This document shows positions 1-10,090 of a stretch of DNA of 33,559 nucleotides, piece by piece. Position 1 is the stretch's first letter. The number at the start of each line of letters is the position of its first letter. This DNA comes from Phenylobacterium sp. (lineage in GTDB: Bacteria > Pseudomonadota > Alphaproteobacteria > Caulobacterales > Caulobacteraceae). The position numbers and the translations under genes are program-made. The notes under the pieces are model-generated. The model did not search any database. It saw nothing but the letters and a program-made list of their open reading frames with translations, and had not been told where the DNA came from. The DNA lies in assembly GCA_020401865.1 (NCBI GenBank), contig JADCAS010000014.1:1-33559 (forward strand), written 5' to 3'.

Positions 1-225
1 CTCCGCATCCGAAAGCCCGTACCAGGCCTGCAGCAGAAGCGCCTTGAACAGCAGCAGCGGGCGATAGCCCGGACGGCCGGGGCCCTCCTCACGAAGACCG
101 GCCAACTGACGCTCAAGGCCAGACCAGTCCACAAGCGCCGACACCCGGTCCAGCGCCCGAACCCCGCCCCGCCGAGCCGCCGCCAACTCCCCAAACCCAA
201 GCTGACCCGTCGACTTCACTGACAT
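1..225 (-). mobile_element. IS5-family transposase, N-terminal part (cut by window edge)
   Basis: Reading the minus strand from the ATG at 225 gives 75 codons without a stop. They start MSVKSTGQLGFGELAAAR and contain GRPGYRPLLLFKALLLQAWY, the typical N-terminal region of IS5-type DDE transposases; the catalytic part lies outside the window. A good ribosome binding site (GGAGGG) precedes the ATG by six bases. The sequence from about 226 to 281 is the left end of the element; the bases around 262-282, which read GACTATTGCGAAATCCCC on the minus strand, are probably the terminal inverted repeat. The element end abuts a truncated copy of the local intergenic repeat, so it appears to have inserted into that repeat. 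Family assignment is from recall of the protein pattern. Confidence 0.8.
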
Positions 226-280
226 CGCAATCCCTCCGCCGTCATCGACAGGGAATCACGATCCGGGGATTTCGCAATAG

Positions 281-455
281 TCCCCCTGGGGGGAGGAATT
301 AGAGGGCTCATTGCTCCCCCAAGGGGGAGCTCCCGCCGCAGGCGGGTGAGGGGGTCTGCTGAAGCGCCGTTGACCCCCTCCGTCCCGCTGCGCGGTCCAC
401 CTCCCCCTGGGGGGAGGAATTAGAGGGCTCAGCGCGACTCGCGTTGAGGGGGTCA
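281..455. repeat. Intergenic stem-loop repeat cluster 1 (left module truncated by the IS)
   Basis: This cluster contains a truncated module ending in GGGGGGAGGAATT, then a module with CTCCCCCAAGGGGGAG and the hairpin CCCGCCGCAGGCGGG followed by TGAGGGGGTC, then a complete module beginning GACCCCCTCC and running through CCCGCTGCGCGGTCCACC to GGGGGGAGGAATT. The same modules recur in seven other places in the window. No gene is seen in this stretch. Confidence 0.85.
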
Positions 456-474
456 GCGGCGTCCGCCCCGGTCC

Positions 475-2624
<2,150 letters not shown>

Positions 2625-2625
<1 letters not shown>

Positions 2626-4046
2626 CAGCGTAACTCCCAGGCCTGGGACAGGCGGATGGGGACGAGGGGCGGGCACCGGGTGTCCGGGCCAGGCAGGCGC
2701 GGGTCGGGAGCGGCGGCGGCCGTTACGGCAGGGGCGGGCTCCACCTCGATGGGGGCCTCGGCCTCGGGCGGGAAGGCGGTGACGCCGACGATGCGGGGCT
2801 CACCGGCGGCGGCGCGGGCCTCGGCGGCCTCCTCGGCCTGGCGCAGGACGAGACCCGACTCCAGGGCGGCGATCACGCCCCCGGCGGCCTCGAGGGCCTG
2901 GAAGCGGGCCCAGGCGGCGCGGGCCATGGCGTCGGTCAGGGCCTCGATATAGCCCGACCCGGCCGCCGGGTCGGCGACGCGGCCGATGTGGGCCTCCTCC
3001 ATCAGGACCAGCTGGGTGTTGCGGGACTGCCGGCGGGCGAAGGCGGTGGGCAGGCCCAGGGGGTCGGTGAAGGTCCCCAGGACAATGGCGTCGGCCCCGC
3101 CCATGGCGGCCCCGGCGCAGGCGGCGCCCAGGCGCAGCATGTTGGTCCAGGCGTCCTTCGCCGCCAGCATGCGGCCGGACGAGCGGGCCTCGATCCGGGC
3201 GGGGACGGAGACGCCGCAGGCGCCGGTGAGCCGGGCCCAGAGGGCGCGGGCGGCGCGGACCTTGGCGAGGGTGACGAAATAGTCGGCGTCGGCGGAGAGG
3301 CCCAGCCAGATCCCGTCCCAGGCCTCCTCCATGGACAGGCCGGCCCGGACGGCGGCCCGGGCGTAGGCGACGGCGCTGGCGGCGGCGAAGGCCAGCTCGG
3401 CGGCCTCGCCGCCACCCGCCTCGTGGACGATGCGGCCCGAGGCCAGGAAGAGGCCCGCCTGCGGGTGCCGGGCCGCGAGGCGCGCGGCGACCGTGGCGGC
3501 GGAAACCAGGTGGGATTCCACCGGTCCCGGGCTGGCGCCTGCGGCGGCCAGGGCGCTTAAGGGATCCATGTGGAAGTTGAGCTTGGCGGAGGGGGAGCCG
3601 CGCGCGACCCCGGCCAGCCAGTCGGCGGCCTGGGGCCCAAGGAAACCGGCGTCGAGGGCGACGGGGGCGATCTCCAGGATGATGTCCTTGAGCGCGGCCT
3701 CCAGGCCGGCGGCGGAGCCGACGGCGACGCCCGCGGCGCCCGTCGGGTCAATGCGGACCAGGGCCGAGGCGGCCCCGCCCTTGAGGTCGGCCAGGAGGTC
3801 GGCATTGGCCCGGGCCGGGTCAGGATGGGCGACGGCGGCCCGCAGGTCCCAGGGCCGCTCGGCGTCGCGGGCGGGCAGGGCCAGGGCGGTGCGCGGCCCC
3901 TCGCCGGGCAGGTAGAGCGGGGCGATGGGCAGGCCCTCGGCCGTGGCCGAGACCAGGGTGTCGAGGGGCTGACCCTTGAGGGTCTTCTCGACGAGGCTGC
4001 GCCATTCGGCGGCGGCGGGTGCGTCTGCAAGGGAGGCGAGGGTCAT
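2625..4046 (-). CDS. mutA: Methylmalonyl-CoA mutase, small subunit
   Basis: Non-catalytic partner of the large subunit in the heterodimeric mutase. The 473-residue protein resembles the barrel half of the large subunit (for example [19 protein letters not shown] and [17 protein letters not shown]) but ends without a B12-binding domain and lacks the DxHxxG motif, as expected for the beta subunit. It is the first gene of a two-gene minus-strand operon, and its TGA overlaps the ATG of the large subunit by one base. It is shorter than many family members because the C-terminal degenerate cobalamin-like domain is absent. No meaB-type chaperone or epimerase gene is visible in the window. Confidence 0.9.
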
Positions 4047-4120
4047 CGCCCCGCTTGATGGGCGCGGGGGGCACGGTCGTCAAGCGGCGGGACGGGGGGA
4101 CGTCGGGGAAGGCGGGGCCT

Positions 4121-4241
4121 GGAATTCCTCCACCTTCCAGGGGGAGGCGGACCGCGCAGCGGGCCGGAGGGGGTCTGCGGAGGGGCCGCTGCGCCCCCTC
4201 AGTCGGCATTCGCCGACAGCTCCCCCGCAGGGGAGCAATTG
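4121..4241. repeat. Intergenic stem-loop repeat cluster 2
   Basis: One inverted copy of the GGAATT...GGCGGACCGCGCAGCGGG...GGAGGGGGTC module is followed by the second module type, with the hairpin GTCGGCATTCGCCGAC and CTCCCCCGCAGGGGAG. It fills the gap between the mutase operon and the first serine hydrolase. On the minus strand it sits downstream of the serine hydrolase, so it could act as a transcript end or processing structure. Confidence 0.85.
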
Positions 4242-4249
4242 GAGCCAGC

Positions 4250-5380
4250 CTACGCCGTCCAGATGTCCATGATCAGGCCGAAGCCGCGCATGTCGCCGGT
4301 GGTGGTGGGGGCCATGCGGTTCATGGCGTAGCCGAAGGCGGTGCGGGCATCCATGTCGATGATGGCGAGGGACCCGCCGTAGCCGCCCCAGAAGATGGTG
4401 TTGGGGTTGGGCGTCGGCATGGTGGGGCCGGCGAGGCCGAAGCCCAGGCCGAAACGGGCGGGGATGTGCATGACGAGGTCCTGGCCCTCGACCTGGAACT
4501 CGAGGGCGCGGCGGCAGCCGGCCTCGGACATGTAGCGGCGGCCGTCCACCTCGCCGCCATTGGCGAGGATGGCGTGGACCCGGGCGATGGCGCGGGCGTT
4601 GCCGTGGCCGCCGGCGGCGGGGATCTCGGCGCCGCGCCAGGCGCGGGTCTGGGTGACCTCGACCGGGACCCGGGGATTGTTGGACATGTTGGCGGTGAGC
4701 TCGGGCAGGTCGTCGCCCTCGGCCATGCCCTGGCCGGGCGGCGGCGGGATGAGCTCGGCGACCCGGTGGTCCTCGCTGGCCGGCAGGCCGATGTGGAAGT
4801 CGGCGCCCAGGGGCTCGGCGATCTCGGTGCGGAAGACGGTCCCCAGGCTGGCGCCGGTGATGCGGCGCACGACCTCGCCCACCAGGAAGCCCTGGGTCAT
4901 GCCGTGGTAGCCGGGGGCCGTCCCCGGCTCCCAGAAGGGGGCCTGGGCGGCGAGGAGGGCGGTGGCCTTCTCCCAGTCGTAGAGGTCCTCGACGGTGAGG
5001 GGCTCCTTCCAGCCGGACAGGCCCGAAGAATGGCTCATCAGGTGGGCGACGGTGACGGCGGACTTCCCGTTGGCGGCGAACTCCGGCCAGTACCTGGCGA
5101 CGGGGGCGTGGAAGTCGAGCTGGCCGCGGTCGGCGAGGAGGAGGGCGGTGACCGCCGTCATGGTCTTGGTCGTGGAATAGACGTTGACCAGGGTGTCAGC
5201 CTCCCAGGGCCGGGTCTGGCCCGCATCGGCCCAGCCGCCCCAGAGGTCGACGACCATCTCGCCGTTCATCGTGACCGCGAAGGAGGCGCCGACGTCGGCC
5301 CCGCTCTCCAGGTTGCCGGCGAAGGTCTTGCGGACGCTTTCGAAACGGGGATCGCAGGTCCCCTGGACTTCAACACTCAT
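4250..5380 (-). CDS. Serine hydrolase, beta-lactamase class C / EstB-like esterase (copy 1)
   Basis: Predicted serine esterase or beta-lactamase-fold hydrolase of 376 residues. The nucleophile motif SxxK is STTK at residues 69-72 (NVYSTTKTMTA), and the probable catalytic Tyr is in GTAPGYHGMTQG at about residue 158. The C-terminal glycine-rich motif reads FWGGYGGS instead of the canonical KTG, which is typical of family VIII esterases. No signal peptide is seen, so it is probably cytoplasmic. The start at 5380 (MSVEVQGTCDPRF) matches the start of the neighbouring paralogue; an upstream in-frame start would run into that gene. It begins 14 bases after the stop of copy 2 and is probably co-transcribed with it. 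The substrate is unknown. Confidence 0.9.
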   Translation of the reverse strand: MSVEVQGTCDPRFESVRKTFAGNLESGADVGASFAVTMNGEMVVDLWGGWADAGQTRPWEADTLVNVYSTTKTMTAVTALLLADRGQLDFHAPVARYWPEFAANGKSAVTVAHLMSHSSGLSGWKEPLTVEDLYDWEKATALLAAQAPFWEPGTAPGYHGMTQGFLVGEVVRRITGASLGTVFRTEIAEPLGADFHIGLPASEDHRVAELIPPPPGQGMAEGDDLPELTANMSNNPRVPVEVTQTRAWRGAEIPAAGGHGNARAIARVHAILANGGEVDGRRYMSEAGCRRALEFQVEGQDLVMHIPARFGLGFGLAGPTMPTPNPNTIFWGGYGGSLAIIDMDARTAFGYAMNRMAPTTTGDMRGFGLIMDIWTA

Positions 5381-5394
5381 GCCTGTTTTCCCGT

Positions 5395-6531
5395 TCAGCC
5401 CGCGAGGGCGCTCCACATGCCCATGACGAGGCCGACGGCGCGGACGTCGCCCGTGGTGGTCGATTCCATCCGGTTCATGGCGTAGCCGAAGGCCGCGCGG
5501 TTCTCCATGTCGATGACCGCCAGGGAGCCGCCATAGCCGCCCCAGTAGAGGACGCTGGCGTTGGGTGTCGGCAGTACGCCGCCGGCCAGGCCGAAGCCAA
5601 GGCCGAAGCGGGCGGGGGTGTTGAGCACCCTGTCGTGCCCCTCGACCTGAAGCTCCAGGGCCCGGCGGCAGCCGGCCTCGGAGAGGTAGCGGCGGCCGTC
5701 GACCTCGCCGCCATTGGCGAGGATGGAATGGACCCGGGCGATGGCGCGGGCGTTGCCCTGGCCGCCGGCGGCGGGGATCTCCGCCGCGCGCCAGGCGCGG
5801 GTGCGGGTCTCACGGACATCGATGCCGGGGTTGGTGGCCATGTTGGCGGTGAGCTCGGACATGTCCCCGTCCTCGATGGCGCCGCCGCGGGGGGGCGGGA
5901 TCAGCTCGGCGACGCGGTCGTCCTCGCTGGCGGGCAGGCCGATGTGGAAGTCCGCGCCCAGGGGCTCGGCGATCTCGGTCCGGAAAACCGTTCCGAGGCT
6001 GGCGCCGGTGATACGCCGGACGACCTCGCCCACGAGGTAGCCCTGGGTCAGGGCGTGGTAGCCGGGCGCCGTCCCCGGCTCCCAGAAGGGCGCCTGGGCG
6101 GCCAGCAGGGACGTGACCTTGTCCCAGTCGTAGAGGTCGGCCTTGGAGAGGGGCGCCTTCCAGCCGGAGAGGCCCGCCGAGTGCGCCATGACCTGGGCGA
6201 CGGTGACGGCGGCCTTCCCGTTCGCCGCGAACTCCGGCCAGTACTTCGCCACCGGGGCGTGGACGTCGAGCTCGCCCCGGTCGGCGAGCAGGAGGGCGGT
6301 GAGGGCGGTCATGGTCTTGGTCGTCGAGTAGACGTTGACCAGGGTGTCCTTCTCCCAGGGCCGGGTCTTGGCCGGGTCGGCGAAGCCGCCCCAGATGTCG
6401 ACCACGAACTCGCCGTTGACGGTGGCGGCGAAGGACGCGCCGACGTCGAGGCCGTTCTCCAGGTTGCCCGCGAAGGCCTGCCGGACGGCCTCGAAACGGG
6501 GATCGCAGGTCCCGTGGACTTCCATTCCCAT
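5395..6531 (-). CDS. Serine hydrolase, beta-lactamase class C / EstB-like esterase (copy 2)
   Basis: Tandem paralogue of the gene beginning at 5380: 378 residues, colinear with it from the first residues (MGMEVHGTCDPRFEAVRQAF) to the C terminus. It has the same STTK nucleophile motif at 69-72, the same GTAPGYHALTQG tyrosine motif and the same WGGYGGS glycine motif. The start at 6531 has a purine-rich ribosome binding site (AAGGGGGGAAAG); longer in-frame extensions run through the intergenic repeat and are rejected. Copy 2 is upstream and probably first in a two-gene operon. The similarity between the copies is high over the full length, including at codon level, which points to a recent local duplication. 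Confidence 0.9.
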   Translation of the reverse strand: MGMEVHGTCDPRFEAVRQAFAGNLENGLDVGASFAATVNGEFVVDIWGGFADPAKTRPWEKDTLVNVYSTTKTMTALTALLLADRGELDVHAPVAKYWPEFAANGKAAVTVAQVMAHSAGLSGWKAPLSKADLYDWDKVTSLLAAQAPFWEPGTAPGYHALTQGYLVGEVVRRITGASLGTVFRTEIAEPLGADFHIGLPASEDDRVAELIPPPRGGAIEDGDMSELTANMATNPGIDVRETRTRAWRAAEIPAAGGQGNARAIARVHSILANGGEVDGRRYLSEAGCRRALELQVEGHDRVLNTPARFGLGFGLAGGVLPTPNASVLYWGGYGGSLAVIDMENRAAFGYAMNRMESTTTGDVRAVGLVMGMWSALAG

Positions 6532-6625
6532 GACTTTCCCCCCTTGGCGCCCCCGAAGGCCGCGTTTCCGTCGCAGGTTTGACAGGCTGTCGCAGCGCCG
6601 TCCAGTTTCCGGCGGCGCGGCCGTC

Positions 6626-6736
6626 GTCCCCCTCCGGCCCGCTGCGCGGTCCACCTCCCCCAAAGGGGAGGAATTAGAGAGCGCTCAATTGCTCCCCATC
6701 AGGGGGAGCTGTCGGCGAAGCCGACTGAGGGGGTCA
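6626..6736. repeat. Intergenic stem-loop repeat cluster 3
   Basis: A complete pair of modules: CCCCCTCCGGCCCGCTGCGC...AAAGGGGAGGAATT followed by ATTGCTCCCCATCAGGGGGAG, the hairpin GTCGGCGAAGCCGAC and TGAGGGGGTC. It lies between the serine hydrolase promoter region and the end of the ABC-F gene. Confidence 0.85.
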
Positions 6737-6768
6737 AGGGCGGCTCGGGATCCCCCCGCCGTCCCGCA

Positions 6769-8358
6769 TCACTTCCCCGACAGCTCCAGGCGCCGGGTCA
6801 GGTTCAGGGCGTCCAGGAAGTCGGCGTCGTGGCTGGCCACCAGGAGGGCGCCGTCGTAGCCGCGCAGGGCCGCCTCCAGGGCCTCCACGGAATCGAGGTC
6901 GAGGTGGTTGGTGGGCTCGTCCAGCACCAGCAGGGCGGGGGGATCATCGCCCAGTAGCCGGCAGGCGAGGGCGGCCCGCAGCGTCTCCCCGCCGCTGAGG
7001 GCGCCGGGCGGCTTGTCGGCGGCGGTGTTGCGGAACAGGAAGGTGGCCAGGGCGGCGCGGGCCCGGTTCTCGCTGGCCAGGGGGTTCATCCGGCGGAAGG
7101 CGTCCACCAAGGAGGCGGATCCGGCCGGCAGGCTGGCCTCCTGGTCCAGGCGCGCCGCGGCGACGGAGAGGCGCACCTGACCCGCGGTGGGCGCCAGCTC
7201 CCCGCAGGCGAGGCGCAGGAGGGTGGACTTGCCCGCTCCGTTGGGGCCGGTCAGGCCGATCCGTTCCGGCCCCGTGACGACAAGGTCGACGCCGGTCAGC
7301 ACGGCGGGACCGCCGGGCCAGGCGAAGCCCACCCCCTGCATCTCCAGCACCCGGCGGCCTGAGGGCAGGCCCGACGGCGGCAGGTCGAAGGCCAGGAGGT
7401 TCAGCCGCTCGACCCGCGCGTCGGCTTCGGCGGCGGAGGCCTCAGCCCGCTCCACGAGGGCCTCGCCGGTCCGGCTGCGGCGCGAGGCGCTGTTCTCGGC
7501 CCAGTTGCGGACAGCGTTCATCATGATCTTCGGCTCGCCCCGCCGGCGGGCCTCCTTGCCCGGACGGGCCCGCCGCGCCGCCTTCTCCGCCTCCTGCCGG
7601 GCCTGGCGCTCGGCCTGGCGCAGGTCGCGCCGCGCGGCCTCAAGGTCCCCGACCGCCGCCTCCGCCTCGGCGGCCCTGAGGGCGCGGAAGGCGTCGTAGT
7701 CCCCGCTGAACAGGCGGGGGGACAGTCCCGAGAGTTCAAGGAACCGGTCGGCGAGACGCAGCAGGGACCGGTCGTGGCTGACCAGCACCACGCAGCCCCG
7801 GTGCGCCGCCAGGGCCGCCGAGACCTGGGCCCGGCCGGCGGCGTCGAGGTGATTGGTGGGCTCGTCCAGCAGGAGGATGTCGGTCTCCATGGCCAGCAGG
7901 CCGGCCAGCCGCGCCCGGGTGCGCTCGCCGCCGGACAGGCTGGCTGCGGGGCGCTCCGGCGGCAGGCCCGCAAGGCCCATGCCGTCGAGAGCCAGGGCCA
8001 TCCGCGCCGGAAGGGCCCAGTCGGCGAGGTCGAGGTCATCGCCGAGGGCATTGCCGGCCTCGATCCGCGCCAGCCGCGCCAGCCCCTCGCTCACCCCCAT
8101 CAGGTGGCCTACCGACAGGCCGGCGCCGTCTCCCGTCTCCTGGGACAAGAGGCCCACACGGCCGGTGACCGAGACTGAGCCCGAGGTCGGCCGCAGCTCG
8201 CCGGCGAGGATGGAAAGAAGGCTCGACTTGCCCGTCCCGTTGCGTCCGGTCACGGCCAGCCGACCGGGTCCTGCGGACAGGCTCAGGTCCTCGAACAGCC
8301 GTCGACCGTCAGGCGCGGTGTAGCTGAGGGCGTCGAGGGTGAAGGTGGGAAGCGGCAT
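6769..8358 (-). CDS. ABC-F family ATP-binding protein (ribosome-associated type)
   Basis: A 529-residue soluble protein with two ABC ATPase domains and no membrane segment, the ABC-F architecture (Uup/EttA-like proteins that bind the ribosomal E site). Domain 1 has Walker A GRNGTGKSS at 38-46, signature LSGGERTRARLAG and Walker B DILLLDEPTNHLD. Between the domains is a basic Arg/Ala-rich linker (about residues 215-300) corresponding to the P-site tRNA-interaction motif region. Domain 2 has GPNGAGKST, LSGGETLRAALAC and LLVLDEPTNHLD. Whether it acts in antibiotic resistance or in general translation cannot be told from sequence. The ATG at 8358 has only a weak ribosome binding site and is overlapped by a short upstream reading frame with a better one, see separate entries. 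Confidence 0.93.
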   Translation of the reverse strand: MPLPTFTLDALSYTAPDGRRLFEDLSLSAGPGRLAVTGRNGTGKSSLLSILAGELRPTSGSVSVTGRVGLLSQETGDGAGLSVGHLMGVSEGLARLARIEAGNALGDDLDLADWALPARMALALDGMGLAGLPPERPAASLSGGERTRARLAGLLAMETDILLLDEPTNHLDAAGRAQVSAALAAHRGCVVLVSHDRSLLRLADRFLELSGLSPRLFSGDYDAFRALRAAEAEAAVGDLEAARRDLRQAERQARQEAEKAARRARPGKEARRRGEPKIMMNAVRNWAENSASRRSRTGEALVERAEASAAEADARVERLNLLAFDLPPSGLPSGRRVLEMQGVGFAWPGGPAVLTGVDLVVTGPERIGLTGPNGAGKSTLLRLACGELAPTAGQVRLSVAAARLDQEASLPAGSASLVDAFRRMNPLASENRARAALATFLFRNTAADKPPGALSGGETLRAALACRLLGDDPPALLVLDEPTNHLDLDSVEALEAALRGYDGALLVASHDADFLDALNLTRRLELSGK

Positions 8359-8416
8359 GGATGGCCCCGGTCAGGAGAAGGTCGCAGGCGAAGGCGGCTT
8401 TCCTGGGGTTTTCCAT
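8309..8416 (-). CDS. Candidate leader peptide overlapping the ABC-F start
   Basis: A 35-residue reading frame beginning MENPRKAAFACDLLLTGAIH starts at the ATG at 8416, preceded by GGAGA eight bases upstream, a better ribosome binding site than that of the ABC-F gene itself. It runs across the ABC-F start and stops 47-49 bases inside that gene in another frame. Upstream peptides that sense stalled ribosomes control several known ABC-F resistance genes, so such a role is plausible here. The second half of the peptide is constrained by the overlapping gene and could be coincidental. Confidence 0.35.
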   Translation of the reverse strand: MENPRKAAFACDLLLTGAIHAASHLHPRRPQLHRA

Positions 8417-8514
8417 GGCGGGTCTCCGGAGTTGGACGGGAATCAGGGTGCGCCTGCGGGCGGGGAGGGTCAACCCGCCTTGGCCGGGCGAGGCGCCTCT
8501 CACAGGCGGGTCTT
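8417..8514 (-). promoter_or_regulatory. Candidate alternative-hairpin leader of the ABC-F gene
   Basis: On the transcript strand three short segments can pair in two exclusive ways. Segment 1 AAGACCCGCCT (8514-8504) and segment 3 AGACCCGCC (8425-8417, covering the ribosome binding site and abutting the leader ATG) are both complementary to segment 2 AGGCGGGTT (8480-8472). Pairing 1-2 would leave the leader start free; pairing 2-3 would cover it. This resembles attenuator logic but rests on 7-9 base matches in GC-rich DNA. Confidence 0.3.
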
Positions 8515-8552
8515 CGGAGATGCCGGGTGACCGGGTCAACTGTGACTTCGGA

Positions 8553-8910
8553 GACCCCCTCCGGCCCGCTTCGCGGTCCACCTCCCCCAAAGGGGAGGAA
8601 TTACAGTATCTTCATTGCTCCCCTGCGGGGGAGCTCCCCGCGAAGCGGGGTGAGGGGGCTTGCTGAGCCGCAGACCCCCTCCGGCCCGGGGCTTGCGCCC
8701 CGGCCCACCTCCCCCTCAAGAGGTGGAGGGATTAGAGCGGCGAATTGCTCCCCTGCGGGGGAGCTGTCGGCGCAGCCGACTGAGGGGGCGTTGCGGCCCC
8801 TCGGCAGACCCCCTCCGGCCCGGGGCTTGCGCCCCGGTCCACCTCCCCCTCAAGAGGTGGAGGAATTGAGAAGCTGCGGCTCCCCCTTTCCCCCGGCGGC
8901 GGGAGGGTTA
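8553..8910. repeat. Intergenic stem-loop repeat cluster 4 (largest, about five modules)
   Basis: Alternating modules fill most of the 650-base gap between the divergent ABC-F and nitronate monooxygenase genes. Three copies begin GACCCCCTCCGGCCCG; their inner hairpins vary (CCCGCTTCGCGG in the first, CCGGGGCTTGCGCCCCGG in the other two). Between them lie modules with CTCCCCTGCGGGGGAG and either CCCCGCGAAGCGGGG or GTCGGCGCAGCCGAC. The variation is confined to compensatory hairpin arms and loops. Several long spurious reading frames cross this region and are not genes. Confidence 0.88.
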
Positions 8911-8960
8911 GAATGGGCCTCGGCCGGTCGCCGGCGGCCCCGGGGCTTTTCCGCTCCGGG

Positions 8961-9009
8961 GTTTTATCGTACTATGTAAACTTTCAGGTCTCAGAACAGG
9001 AATTCGCCC
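8961..9009 (+). promoter_or_regulatory. Probable promoter/operator region of the nitronate monooxygenase gene
   Basis: A short AT-richer stretch in very GC-rich surroundings lies directly before the gene and includes TTTTATCGTACTATGTAAACT. The ten bases TATGTAAACT (8973-8982) recur exactly in the prophage repressor operator region (14310-14319). A ribosome binding site AACAGGAA precedes the GTG start. Which protein binds here is unknown. Confidence 0.4.
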
Positions 9010-10011
9010 GTGGCCCTGCCTCCCATTCTTTCCCAGCGCCTGCGCCTGCCCGTCATCGCCTCGCCGCTGTTCATCATTTCCGGTCCCGACCTGGTCATCG
9101 CCCAGTGCAAGGCGGGCGTGGTCGGCTCCTTCCCCTCGCTGAACGCCCGGCCGATCAGCCAGCTGGACGAGTGGCTGGCCCGGATCACCGAGGAGCTGGC
9201 CGACTGGGACCGCAAGAATCCCGACCGGCCCTCCGCCCCCTTCGCCGTGAACCAGATCGTCCACAAGACGAACAACCGGCTCGATGAGGACGTGGCCCTC
9301 TGCAAGAAGTACAAGGTCCCCCTGGTCATCACCTCGCTGGGCGCCAACCCGGAGATGAACGCCGAAATCCACTCCTGGGGCGGGGTGATCCTGCACGACG
9401 TGATCAACGACAAGTTCGCCCGCAAGGCGATCGAGAAGGGCGCCGACGGCCTGATCCCCGTGGCGGCGGGCGCCGGCGGCCATGCGGGCGGCCTGTCGCC
9501 CTTCGCTCTGATGCAGGAGCTGCGCCAGTGGTTCGACGGGCCCATCGCCCTGTCGGGCTCCATCGCCTGCGGGCGCTCCATCCTGGCCGCCCAGGCCATG
9601 GGCGCGGACCTGGCCTATGTGGGCTCGGCCTTCATCGCCACGAAGGAGGCCAACGCCGTCCAGGGCTACAAGGACATGATCGTCGAGAGCTCGGGCGAGG
9701 ACATCGTCTACTCGAACCTCTTCACCGGCGTGCACGGCAACTATCTGCGGCCCTCCATCGAGCGGGCGGGCCTGGACCCGAACAACCTGCCCGAGGCCGA
9801 CCCCTCGAAGATGAACTTCGGCTCGGGCGGCAACACCGAAGCCAAGGCCTGGAAGGACATCTGGGGCTGCGGCCAGGGCATTGGCGTGCTCAAGGACATC
9901 CCCTCTGCGGGCGAGTTCGTCGACCGGCTGGCGGCGGAGTACGAGGCGGCCAAGGCCGAACTGGCCGCCAAGACGGCCCTGACCTCGGGGCGGCGTCTGG
10001 AGACGGTCTGA
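9010..10011 (+). CDS. Nitronate monooxygenase (2-nitropropane dioxygenase family)
   Basis: FMN-dependent TIM-barrel flavoprotein of 333 residues that oxidises alkyl nitronates, a detoxification role. Family patterns seen are the N-terminal RLPVIASPLFIISGPDLVIA, the FMN phosphate-binding segment PVAAGAGGHAGGLSPFALM and GADLAYVGSAFIATKEA, which lies in the class commonly annotated NMO class II or 2-nitropropane dioxygenase. The start is a GTG at 9010 with AGGAA about eight bases upstream. It is transcribed alone, convergent with the lipoprotein gene that follows. Confidence 0.9.
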   Translation: MALPPILSQRLRLPVIASPLFIISGPDLVIAQCKAGVVGSFPSLNARPISQLDEWLARITEELADWDRKNPDRPSAPFAVNQIVHKTNNRLDEDVALCKKYKVPLVITSLGANPEMNAEIHSWGGVILHDVINDKFARKAIEKGADGLIPVAAGAGGHAGGLSPFALMQELRQWFDGPIALSGSIACGRSILAAQAMGADLAYVGSAFIATKEANAVQGYKDMIVESSGEDIVYSNLFTGVHGNYLRPSIERAGLDPNNLPEADPSKMNFGSGGNTEAKAWKDIWGCGQGIGVLKDIPSAGEFVDRLAAEYEAAKAELAAKTALTSGRRLETV

Positions 10012-10036
10012 GCCGACGGATTGATTTGTGAACGGG

Positions 10037-10060
10037 GGGGCGGGGCGCAGGCTCCGCCCC
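10037..10060. terminator. Hairpin between convergent genes
   Basis: The bases GGGGCGGGGC, loop GCAG and GCTCCGCCCC form a ten-base-pair stem with one wobble or mismatch between two converging genes. There is no long T-run on either side (ATCTCTT follows), so it is a weak intrinsic terminator or a 3' stabilising structure serving both strands. Confidence 0.5.
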
Positions 10061-10090
10061 ATCTCTTGAGGACCCTGTCGGCCCAAAGCC

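Noticed and set aside
8553..8910. Possible CRISPR array
   Set aside because: Modules are of two kinds, unequal in length, with variable hairpins and no uniform unique spacers; no cas genes are near.
8531..8979. Plus-strand reading frame of about 150 codons between the ABC-F and nitronate monooxygenase genes
   Set aside because: It is made almost wholly of repeat modules and yields proline- and glycine-rich peptides typical of these repeats.
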